Below are positions 37,599-43,381 of a DNA stretch of 64,000 nucleotides, in pieces (the stretch's first letter is position 1; the number at the start of each line of letters is the position of its first letter). This DNA comes from Bacillota bacterium. Lineage in GTDB: Bacteria; Bacillota; Clostridia; Lachnospirales; Lachnospiraceae. Made by a program: the position numbers and the translations under genes. Under the pieces are notes generated by a model that made no database searches, was not told the origin of the DNA, and saw only the letters and a program-made list of their open reading frames with translations. The stretch is taken from contig JAEZZO010000049.1 of assembly GCA_023418475.1 (NCBI GenBank), positions 1 to 64,000 on the forward strand, written 5' to 3'.

Positions 37599-37630
37599 AA
37601 AAAAAAAGCCAAGACATACCTATCCCAGCT
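37599..37630 (-). terminator. Riboswitch expression-platform terminator
   Basis: On the minus strand AGCTGGGA (37623-37630) pairs with TCTTGGCT (37607-37614, including G-T pairs) and is followed by a T9 run. It sits between the aptamer and the chemoreceptor start, as in transcription-terminating riboswitches. Confidence 0.7.
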
Positions 37631-37654
37631 CAATCTCATTCCTAATGAGGATTA

Positions 37655-37740
37655 CTTTGGCAACCTGACTATCCTAGTTTATACAAACCTTAGACTCATG
37701 GCTTTGCGTCCTTATCTTTCGATAAGTTTGCTATTGTCAA
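37655..37740 (-). promoter_or_regulatory. c-di-GMP-I (GEMM-I) riboswitch aptamer
   Basis: The minus strand reads GCAAAC, a hairpin with a GAAA tetraloop (TTATC-GAAA-GATAA), then GGACGCAAAGCC, AGTCTAAGG and, after a variable arm, GGATAGTCAGGTTGCC. These are the conserved GEMM-I elements in order: the P2 stem with tetraloop, the ACGCAAAGCC ligand core, and the P3 receptor with CAGGTTGCC. It lies about 220 nt upstream of the chemoreceptor start and precedes a terminator. The GCCAAAG at its 3' edge could pair with CTTGGC of the terminator, offering an on/off switch. Confidence 0.85.
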
Positions 37741-37837
37741 ATATTCAATTCAAAAAAATGATAACACCAAATACTTAGCGCAACTATTTTAGCTTAATTG
37801 CTGCTATTTTGCAATAGTACTTAATAATCAGTACTAT

Positions 37838-38620
37838 TTATCCTAATGCTACATCCAGTATCATCATAATAGAAAATCCTGTTGCAAACATTAATGTTCC
37901 AAGATTGGAATGTTCTCCTTCGGACATTTCAGGCAATAGTTCTTCCACTACCACATACATCATGGCACCTGCTGCAAAGCTAAGCAAATATGGCATTGCT
38001 GGAACAATAAGTCCTGCGGCAAGTATTGTAAGAAGAGCTCCTACAGGCTCTACTATTCCGGATAAAGTCCCGTAAAGAAAAGCTCTTGTCTTTTTTACAC
38101 CTTCTGCACGCAGCGGCATGGAGATAATAGCTCCTTCCGGAAAATTCTGAATTGCTATTCCGATTGCAAGTGCTAACGCACCCGCTCCTGTTATCTGGCT
38201 GTTACCGGACATCCAGCCTGCATATACAACACCTACTGCCATTCCTTCCGGAATATTATGCAAGGTAACTGCCAGCACCAGCATAGTTGTTTTCTTTAGT
38301 TTACTCGCCGGCCCTTCTGCTTTCTCACTATTCCTATGCAGATGTGGTATTAGATGATCCAGTAATAATAGAAATAATATTCCAATCCAAAATCCTGTAA
38401 CAGCAGGAAGGAAAGACCATTTTCCTAATAGCGTTGACTGCTCAATCGCAGGTATTAACAGGCTCCAGACAGATGCCGCTACCATGACTCCTGCTGCAAA
38501 CCCTGTCAGAGCTCTTTGTAATAGTAAATTCATGGATTTCTTCATAAAGAATACACACGCAGCTCCTAAAGTTGTTCCTGCAAATGGAATTAAAATTCCC
38601 TGTATTGATTCTGTTATCAT
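37838..38620 (-). CDS. ZIP-family metal transporter
   Basis: The 260-residue protein has about eight membrane helices and the ZIP metal-site motifs HNIPEGMAVG (helix IV) and QNFPEGAIIS (helix V), plus VVEELLPE near the end. A short His-containing loop (HLIPHLHRNSE) lies between helices III and IV. Family members import Zn, Fe or Mn. The promoter carries the GTTAG-N6-CTAAC motif shared with the feo operon, which points to iron or manganese. GGGAGGTG precedes the ATG at 38620. Confidence 0.9.
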   Translation of the reverse strand: MITESIQGILIPFAGTTLGAACVFFMKKSMNLLLQRALTGFAAGVMVAASVWSLLIPAIEQSTLLGKWSFLPAVTGFWIGILFLLLLDHLIPHLHRNSEKAEGPASKLKKTTMLVLAVTLHNIPEGMAVGVVYAGWMSGNSQITGAGALALAIGIAIQNFPEGAIISMPLRAEGVKKTRAFLYGTLSGIVEPVGALLTILAAGLIVPAMPYLLSFAAGAMMYVVVEELLPEMSEGEHSNLGTLMFATGFSIMMILDVALG

Positions 38621-38667
38621 ATAAACAACACCTCCCTATGCTTGTAAACTGACCTCTATTAAGATGT

Positions 38668-38765
38668 TTAGCCCGACAAAAACCTGTGGCAGGTTTTATA
38701 GATAGCTATGGGCGCATATATTCATATCCATCCTGCAAATGAATTTTAGGTTTTTGTCAGGCTAA
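38668..38765. repeat. Palindromic repeat, family 1 (copy 1)
   Basis: Arms TTAGCCCGACAAAAACCT (38668-38685) and AGGTTTTTGTCAGGCTAA (38748-38765) match at 17 of 18 positions around a core that includes CATATATTCATATCCATCC. The right end recurs at 53704-53718. It lies in the leader of the ZIP gene. Confidence 0.6.
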
Positions 38766-38797
38766 GCTTCATGTTCTATTGAAATAATTTGTTAAAT

Positions 38798-38845
38798 GTT
38801 AGAATTAACTAACTATATAGTATACTTCATTTACTTCTTTGTCAA
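38798..38845 (-). promoter_or_regulatory. ZIP promoter with GTTAG-N6-CTAAC operator
   Basis: TTGACA (38840-38845) and TACTAT (38817-38822) are 17 bp apart on the minus strand. Directly downstream of the -10 box stands GTTAG-AATTAA-CTAAC (38798-38813), the same inverted repeat as at the feo and ABC promoters. A protein bound there would repress. Confidence 0.65.
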
Positions 38846-38860
38846 ACACGATTTATAGAA

Positions 38861-38954
38861 TTCGAATGTCAAAAGCCTAACAATGATTTACTGGATGAAT
38901 ATATCTGCACTTATATTCTTCTTCCTAGCTTATATCAGGCTTTTGACATTCGAA
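38861..38954. repeat. Palindromic repeat, family 1 (copy 2)
   Basis: TTCGAATGTCAAAAGCCT (38861-38878) and AGGCTTTTGACATTCGAA (38937-38954) form a perfect 18-bp inverted repeat around GGATGAATATATCTGCAC. The copy at 57926-58023 has closely related arms and core. Confidence 0.65.
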
Positions 38955-39043
38955 TCTTTATAGGTAATTAATTATGAGGCATGGTATCCTTACCGCTCAG
39001 TCCTATATGTACTTTAGCTTATGCCCAAAACCTTAAAGGTTGT

Positions 39044-39088
39044 ATACCATAAGAGCGAACTGCCGCCGGCACTTCGCTCTTATGGTAT
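39044..39088 (-). terminator. Large hairpin terminator after the Fur-like gene
   Basis: A stem of about 20 bp (ATACCATAAGAGCGAA with TTCGCTCTTATGGTAT at its base and TGCC/GGCA near the loop) lies 16 bp beyond the stop codon of the Fur-like gene. Confidence 0.65.
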
Positions 39089-39104
39089 TAATTATTGTTT
39101 AACG

Positions 39105-39581
39105 CTATTTTATACATTCGCATGGCTTTGCAATAACAGACCGTACATTTTGATCTTTTATATATCCGCTGACTGTCAGCCCCGTCTGTATAATATGATT
39201 CCACTTGTTCGCAGACAATTGGAGGCTTGTATTGTCATCAAATACAATCGTACATACATTATCCAATTCACATTCCTCACCGCATGCGATTTTATACATA
39301 TTTCTTCTGCTGATTGCTCCGATTTCTTCCAATGTGGTGATCATCCGATATACCGTTGCCGAACCTATTTTCTCGTCCCGTTTACTTGCTTTATAATATA
39401 TTTCCTTACAGGAGGAACATTTTTCTTCTATAATAATATCCAGCAGCATTTTTCTCTGCTTTGTAATTCTGCAACCCTGTTCTTTTAATTTCTGGATAAT
39501 GATATCCTTCTGCATCTGTGTTCTTTGGTAACTTTCGGCATTGTGTATATTTTTTCTAATTTTCTCGAGATCCTGCAGCAC
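39105..39581 (-). CDS. Fur-like regulator with atypical C-terminal domain
   Basis: The 158-residue protein has a Fur-type winged helix (GCRITKQRKMLLDIIIE ... GSATVYRMITTLEEIGAI). The C-terminal half lacks the usual HHHH/D metal motif and the CxxC...CxxC structural zinc pairs in standard places; it has CGEECE, DNVC and a terminal CEC instead. I take the start as GTG at 39581, because AGAAGGAGG is well placed before it; the longer reading begins inside the Cys-rich peptide gene. It is the last gene of the feo transcript. It may respond to a different metal or redox state than ordinary Fur. Confidence 0.75.
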   Translation of the reverse strand: MLQDLEKIRKNIHNAESYQRTQMQKDIIIQKLKEQGCRITKQRKMLLDIIIEEKCSSCKEIYYKASKRDEKIGSATVYRMITTLEEIGAISRRNMYKIACGEECELDNVCTIVFDDNTSLQLSANKWNHIIQTGLTVSGYIKDQNVRSVIAKPCECIK

Positions 39582-39597
39582 TAATACGCCTCCTTCT

Positions 39598-39735
39598 CTA
39601 ACTGCAATGTCCTCCGCAATGCTTACAGTCACCGCCGCATTGAATTGACTTTCCATTTTTCTTATCCCGTATCATACTGCGAATGATTAGACCCACAATT
39701 CCCAGGATAACTGCTCCCACTATAAATGTTCCCAT
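39598..39735 (-). CDS. FeoB-associated Cys-rich membrane peptide
   Basis: The 45-residue peptide has one membrane helix (GTFIVGAVILGIVGLIIRSM), a basic stretch and a tail with CGGDCKHCGGHC. This is the layout of the FeoB-associated Cys-rich family found next to feoB in clostridia. The ATG at 39735 has AAGGAGG 7 bases upstream; the ATG at 39741 is too close to that site. It lies between feoB and the Fur-like gene, overlapping neither with the starts chosen here. The Cys cluster probably handles Fe(II) or an Fe-S centre at the FeoB pore. Confidence 0.88.
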   Translation of the reverse strand: MGTFIVGAVILGIVGLIIRSMIRDKKNGKSIQCGGDCKHCGGHCS

Positions 39736-39842
39736 AAACATGCCTCCTTACTCAAAACAAGATAGCTACTGTCTCACCTATATTTATCAATAAGCTTTTG
39801 GGGCTGTTTTCAATCATCACAGCCCCCTTATGGGGTGTATAT

Positions 39843-42026
39843 TTATTTCGCCCCAACCATTCTTTTTGATGCTATATTCCTATATCCGCTCTCCTTATAG
39901 GGCCGAAAGAGGAGATATACAAATACTGCGATTAACAGGAATGCTGCAATTGTAGCCACACCAAAGGCTCCTGTAGAGATTAATGTTCCAATCTGATAGA
40001 TACAAAGTGCTGCAACATAAGCAAGCAACGTTTGATATCCAACTGCTATAAAGAACCATTTCGTATTATTCATTTCCCTTTTAATTGCTCCCATTGCTGC
40101 AAAGCAAGGTGCACACAAAAGGTTGAATACAAGGAATGAATACGCTGCGACTGCAGTCATACTCCCTGCTAGTGCACCCCATACCTCATTTCCATTATCA
40201 GCAACTTCTGAAAATCCAAATAATACTCCAAAGGTACCTACAACATTCTCTTTCGCTATCAGACCGGTAACTGCAGCAACCGACATTTTCCAATCTCCCC
40301 ATCCAAGCGGCGAGAATATCGGGGCAAGGATGCCGCCGAAGGCTGCCAGTATACTATCGTTAAGCTGTTCCGGTTCCAGCATTCCAAATCCGCCATCCAC
40401 CCAGCCGAAGCTCATCAGAAACCATAGAATAATCGTGGACAATAGAATAATAGTTCCAGCCTTTTTAATAAAGGACCATGCCCTCTCCCACATGCTTCGC
40501 AGTATATTCATAACCGTTGGCATATGATAAGCCGGAAGCTCCATGACAAAGGGTGCCGGATCTCCTGCAAATAATTTCGTCTTCTTAAGAATAATACCTG
40601 AACATATAATTGCAGCAATACCAACAAAGTAAGCGCTAGGTGCAACCCACCACGCTCCATGGAACAGTGCTCCCGTAACCAATGCAATAATCGGAAGCTT
40701 CGCTCCGCAAGGAATAAATGTCGTGGTCATAATCGTCATCTTACGATCTCTGTCATTTTCAATCGTTCTGGATGCCATAATACCTGGAACTCCGCATCCG
40801 CTTCCAATCAGCATTGGAATAAATGATTTGCCGGAAAGTCCGAATTTCCGAAAAATCCTGTCCATGATAAATGCCACTCTGGCCATATAGCCGCAAGCTT
40901 CCAAAAATGCAAGAAAGATAAATAATACCAGCATCTGAGGTACGAAGCCCAGAACTGCGCCTACGCCGGCAACAATACCGTCTAAAATCAACCCTTGTAA
41001 CCAGGCTGCACAATGAATTGCCTCCAGACCATTTCCAATGAATACAGGAATGCCCGGAATCCATATACCGAGAAAATACCAGCCTTCACCAAACAGACCG
41101 TCATTTGCCCAATCCGTCGCCCATGTTCCTACAGTTGAAACTGAAATAAAGTACACAAGAAACATTATTGCTGCAAAAATTGGCAATGCAAGCCATCTAT
41201 TCGTAACAATTTGGTCTATTTTATCAGAATTTGTTAATTTCGTTTTTTTATTCTTGGTACAGCACTCTCCTATTATGGATGAAATATATACATAACGTTC
41301 ATTTGTAATAATACTTTCTGTATCATCATCAAATTCATCTTCTAATGCTTTAATTTCTGCTGATACCTCCGGAAGCTGTTTCGACAGCGCTTTTATCTTA
41401 CTGTCTTTTTCCAACAGCTTTATTGCATAAAAACGCTTCTGTTCCTCCGCAATATTAGCTCCCAGTTTATCAGTAACTTTACGTATTGCAGCTTCTAATG
41501 CGTTTGAAAACTCATGTACCGGTATATTTGCATTTTTCCTTTGTGCCAAGCCCACTGCTTTTTCAGCAGCCTTTTGAAGTCCGGTTCCTTTTAAAGCGGA
41601 TATTTCAACCACTTCACATCCAAGCTTTTTACTGAGTTTATCAATATGTATTTTATCCCCGGTTTTTTCAAGCACGTCAATCATGTTAACTGCCATGATC
41701 ACCGGTATACCGAGCTCCATCAATTGTGTTGACAAATACAGGTTTCGTTCAATATTGGTACCGTCTACAATATTAATAATCGCATCCGGTCTCTCATTAA
41801 TCAGATAATTACGTGCTACAACTTCTTCCAGCGTATAGGGCGACAATGAATAAATACCAGGTAAGTCCATTATGACAACATCCTTATGACCCTTTAATTT
41901 ACCTTCTTTTTTTTCAACCGTTACACCTGGCCAGTTTCCTACAAACTGGTTGGATCCTGTCAGTGCATTGAATAGAGTTGTTTTACCGCAGTTGGGATTA
42001 CCTGCTAATGCAATTTTAATAGACAT
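39843..42026 (-). CDS. feoB: Ferrous iron transport protein B
   Basis: The 727-residue protein has the N-terminal G domain (G1 GNPNCGKT at 9-16, G3 DLPG, G4 near VNMID), a helical insertion domain, and the membrane part with two Gate motifs (GSGCGVPGIMASRTIEND and FIPCGAKLPI regions). It imports Fe(II) in anaerobes. The start at 42026 is preferred because AAGGAGC lies 6 bases before it; the upstream ATG would add 15 unrelated residues. It follows two feoA genes and precedes the Cys-rich peptide gene. A copy of the GTTAG-N6-CTAAC motif lies in the feoA-feoB gap. Confidence 0.96.
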   Translation of the reverse strand: MSIKIALAGNPNCGKTTLFNALTGSNQFVGNWPGVTVEKKEGKLKGHKDVVIMDLPGIYSLSPYTLEEVVARNYLINERPDAIINIVDGTNIERNLYLSTQLMELGIPVIMAVNMIDVLEKTGDKIHIDKLSKKLGCEVVEISALKGTGLQKAAEKAVGLAQRKNANIPVHEFSNALEAAIRKVTDKLGANIAEEQKRFYAIKLLEKDSKIKALSKQLPEVSAEIKALEDEFDDDTESIITNERYVYISSIIGECCTKNKKTKLTNSDKIDQIVTNRWLALPIFAAIMFLVYFISVSTVGTWATDWANDGLFGEGWYFLGIWIPGIPVFIGNGLEAIHCAAWLQGLILDGIVAGVGAVLGFVPQMLVLFIFLAFLEACGYMARVAFIMDRIFRKFGLSGKSFIPMLIGSGCGVPGIMASRTIENDRDRKMTIMTTTFIPCGAKLPIIALVTGALFHGAWWVAPSAYFVGIAAIICSGIILKKTKLFAGDPAPFVMELPAYHMPTVMNILRSMWERAWSFIKKAGTIILLSTIILWFLMSFGWVDGGFGMLEPEQLNDSILAAFGGILAPIFSPLGWGDWKMSVAAVTGLIAKENVVGTFGVLFGFSEVADNGNEVWGALAGSMTAVAAYSFLVFNLLCAPCFAAMGAIKREMNNTKWFFIAVGYQTLLAYVAALCIYQIGTLISTGAFGVATIAAFLLIAVFVYLLFRPYKESGYRNIASKRMVGAK

Positions 42027-42086
42027 CTCTAAGCTCCTTTTCTTGTTATATTTATTTCGATTAGTCGTCATATCTTCCTGCCATAT

Positions 42087-42102
42087 GTTAGTTTCATCTA
42101 AC
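42087..42102. promoter_or_regulatory. GTTAG-N6-CTAAC motif between feoA and feoB
   Basis: GTTAG-TTTCAT-CTAAC has the same half-sites and spacing as the copies at 38798, 42682, 53453 and 53544; the N6 shares TCAT with the 53544 copy. No clear promoter is seen beside it, so it may be an extra repressor site within the feo operon. Confidence 0.5.
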
Positions 42103-42116
42103 TGTATGGTAAAAAT

Positions 42117-42338
42117 TTATTCCACTTCGATCATTTCAGCATCTGCCTTGCGAAGAGATAATTCATATCCTCTGACGGTTAATTCAATCGGATCACCAAG
42201 CGGAGCAACCTTTCTAACGAACACATCAACACCCTTCGTTATTCCCATATCCATAATACGTCTTTTCACAGGCCCTTCCCCTGTAAGTTTTTTTACCCTC
42301 ACACTCTGCCCACAGGCAACTTCTTTCAACGTTTTCAT
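42117..42338 (-). CDS. feoA: FeoA-family SH3-like protein (second of the operon)
   Basis: The 73-residue SH3-like protein has RRIMDMGITKGVDV and the end pattern GYELSLRKADAEMIEV, typical of FeoA. It binds FeoB and supports Fe(II) transport. The start at 42338 follows AAAGGTG; the upstream start would add an unrelated tail. It lies between another feoA and feoB. Confidence 0.9.
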   Translation of the reverse strand: MKTLKEVACGQSVRVKKLTGEGPVKRRIMDMGITKGVDVFVRKVAPLGDPIELTVRGYELSLRKADAEMIEVE

Positions 42339-42419
42339 TTCATAACACACCTTTCTATTACGACCTGCATACCTGGGCGGCAGATCGGCTATCATACAAT
42401 TTGTTTTTTGATGTTATTA

Positions 42420-42629
42420 TTAGACAATAATCTTATTCGCCATGTCCTTCCCGATTGCTATTCGTGAATCCTTGACGTTGACTATTATATTGCCGCTTAT
42501 TTCTGAAATAACGGTAACGCTGCCACCTGCCACAAAGCCGAGATTTTCCAAAAACCTGCGTGTTTCTTCTTTTCCGCCAACCTTCTTAATAATATTCGGT
42601 TCGCCCTCCTTAACCATTGATAATGGCAT
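42420..42629 (-). CDS. feoA: FeoA-family SH3-like protein (first of the operon)
   Basis: The 69-residue SH3-like protein has RRFLENLGFVAGGSVTVISE and a short end (DSRIAIGKDMANKIIV). It is a diverged paralogue of the following feoA, a tandem arrangement common in clostridial feo operons. AGAGGATG precedes the ATG at 42629. It is the first gene after the feo promoter. Confidence 0.9.
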   Translation of the reverse strand: MPLSMVKEGEPNIIKKVGGKEETRRFLENLGFVAGGSVTVISEISGNIIVNVKDSRIAIGKDMANKIIV

Positions 42630-42655
42630 TCTATCATCCTCTTTCTATATGATAT

Positions 42656-42713
42656 TGATAATGATTTTCATTTACTTTAATGTTAGTATATTCTAACTTC
42701 TATTAGATGTCAA
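42656..42713 (-). promoter_or_regulatory. feo promoter with Fur box and GTTAG-N6-CTAAC operator
   Basis: On the minus strand TTGACA (42708-42713) and TATACT (42685-42690) are 17 bp apart. GTTAG-TATATT-CTAAC (42682-42697) overlaps the -10 box. Just downstream, TGATAATGATTTTCA (42656-42670) matches the 7-1-7 Fur box at 14 of 15 positions. The operon thus appears to be under both a Fur-type and a DtxR-type repressor. Confidence 0.75.
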
Positions 42714-42780
42714 GAACTTTTTATATTATTATTTTCACTCGGGGATGATTTTTATTGCTCAAAGCCTAGTCAAATTCAAA

Positions 42781-42812
42781 GCTGTGTATCCGGTAAGTGC
42801 TTCCGAAAAAGG
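42781..42812. repeat. Family 3 repeat, half copy
   Basis: This 32-base stretch ending CTTCCGAAAAAGG matches 54652-54683 at 28 of 32 positions. The partner arm present at the other copy is not evident here. Confidence 0.5.
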
Positions 42813-42865
42813 AATATTAAAGTGCCCATATTATTCCATAATCACTGCTTTCTTAGCGGAATCAT

Positions 42866-42900
42866 TTGATATATTATAAATACTATGTTATACTAACATA
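42866..42900 (+). promoter_or_regulatory. Promoter of the DtxR-like regulator gene
   Basis: TTGATA (42866-42871) and TATACT (42889-42894) are 17 bp apart. The -10 box lies within a perfect inverted repeat, TATGTTA-TAC-TAACATA (42884-42900). The 11-base word TATACTAACAT is identical to that at the feo -10 region on the opposite strand, suggesting one regulator binds both. Confidence 0.6.
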
Positions 42901-42948
42901 AATTTGATAAAACGAACAAAGCGTTGAAAACGAGGTGACAGATATAGA

Positions 42949-43308
42949 ATGATTATAAATGAATCTGCTGAAAACTATTTAGAAACTATTTTAATTTTGA
43001 GTAAAACACTTCCTGTTGTCCGCTCTGTGGATATTGCCTGTGAGCTTGGATTTAAAAAATCAAGTGTTAGTATTGCAATGAAAAATCTTCGGGAGAAGCA
43101 GCATATCACTGTTACTGACGCCGGTTTTATCTATCTGACTGACTCTGGAAAGCAGATTGCGGAGATGATCTATGAAAGACATGAGCTTCTCTCCTCCTGG
43201 CTTGAAAGACTGGGAGTTCCTAAGGATGTTGCTGTTGAAGACGCTTGTAAGATTGAGCATGTTATCAGTAAGGAAAGCTTTGAAGCGATTAAAAGCTTTA
43301 TAAAATAA
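42949..43308 (+). CDS. DtxR/MntR-family metal-dependent regulator
   Basis: The 119-residue protein begins with a winged helix (SAENYLETILILSK ... VRSVDIACELGFKKSSVSIAMKNL) and continues into the metal-binding dimerisation domain (EMIYERHELLSSWLERLGV ... EDACKIEHVIS), which supplies the His/Glu/Cys ligands. It lacks the C-terminal SH3-like domain of longer DtxR proteins. It is divergent from the feo operon and the likeliest reader of the GTTAG-N6-CTAAC sites. The start is at the ATG after GAGGTG. Confidence 0.9.
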   Translation: MIINESAENYLETILILSKTLPVVRSVDIACELGFKKSSVSIAMKNLREKQHITVTDAGFIYLTDSGKQIAEMIYERHELLSSWLERLGVPKDVAVEDACKIEHVISKESFEAIKSFIK

Positions 43309-43333
43309 AGCAAATGGAAACGCATTTTCAAAT

Positions 43334-43365
43334 TGTAGGGGAGGTATCTATATACCTCCCCTACA
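43334..43365. terminator. Bidirectional terminator
   Basis: TGTAGGGGAGGTAT (43334-43347) pairs perfectly with 43352-43365, followed by GTTTT on the plus strand. It separates the convergent DtxR-like and ABC permease genes. Confidence 0.8.
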
Positions 43366-43381
43366 GTTTTACTGCGTCATG

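Noticed and set aside
39021..39488. A 155-codon plus-strand frame opposite the Fur-like gene
   Set aside because: It runs antisense through the Fur-like gene and the terminator hairpin and shows no protein features of its own.
39790..39835. Hairpin GGGGCTGT/ACAGCCCC after feoB as a terminator
   Set aside because: No T-run follows on the minus strand, and the Cys-rich peptide and Fur-like genes continue in the same direction, so read-through is more likely.
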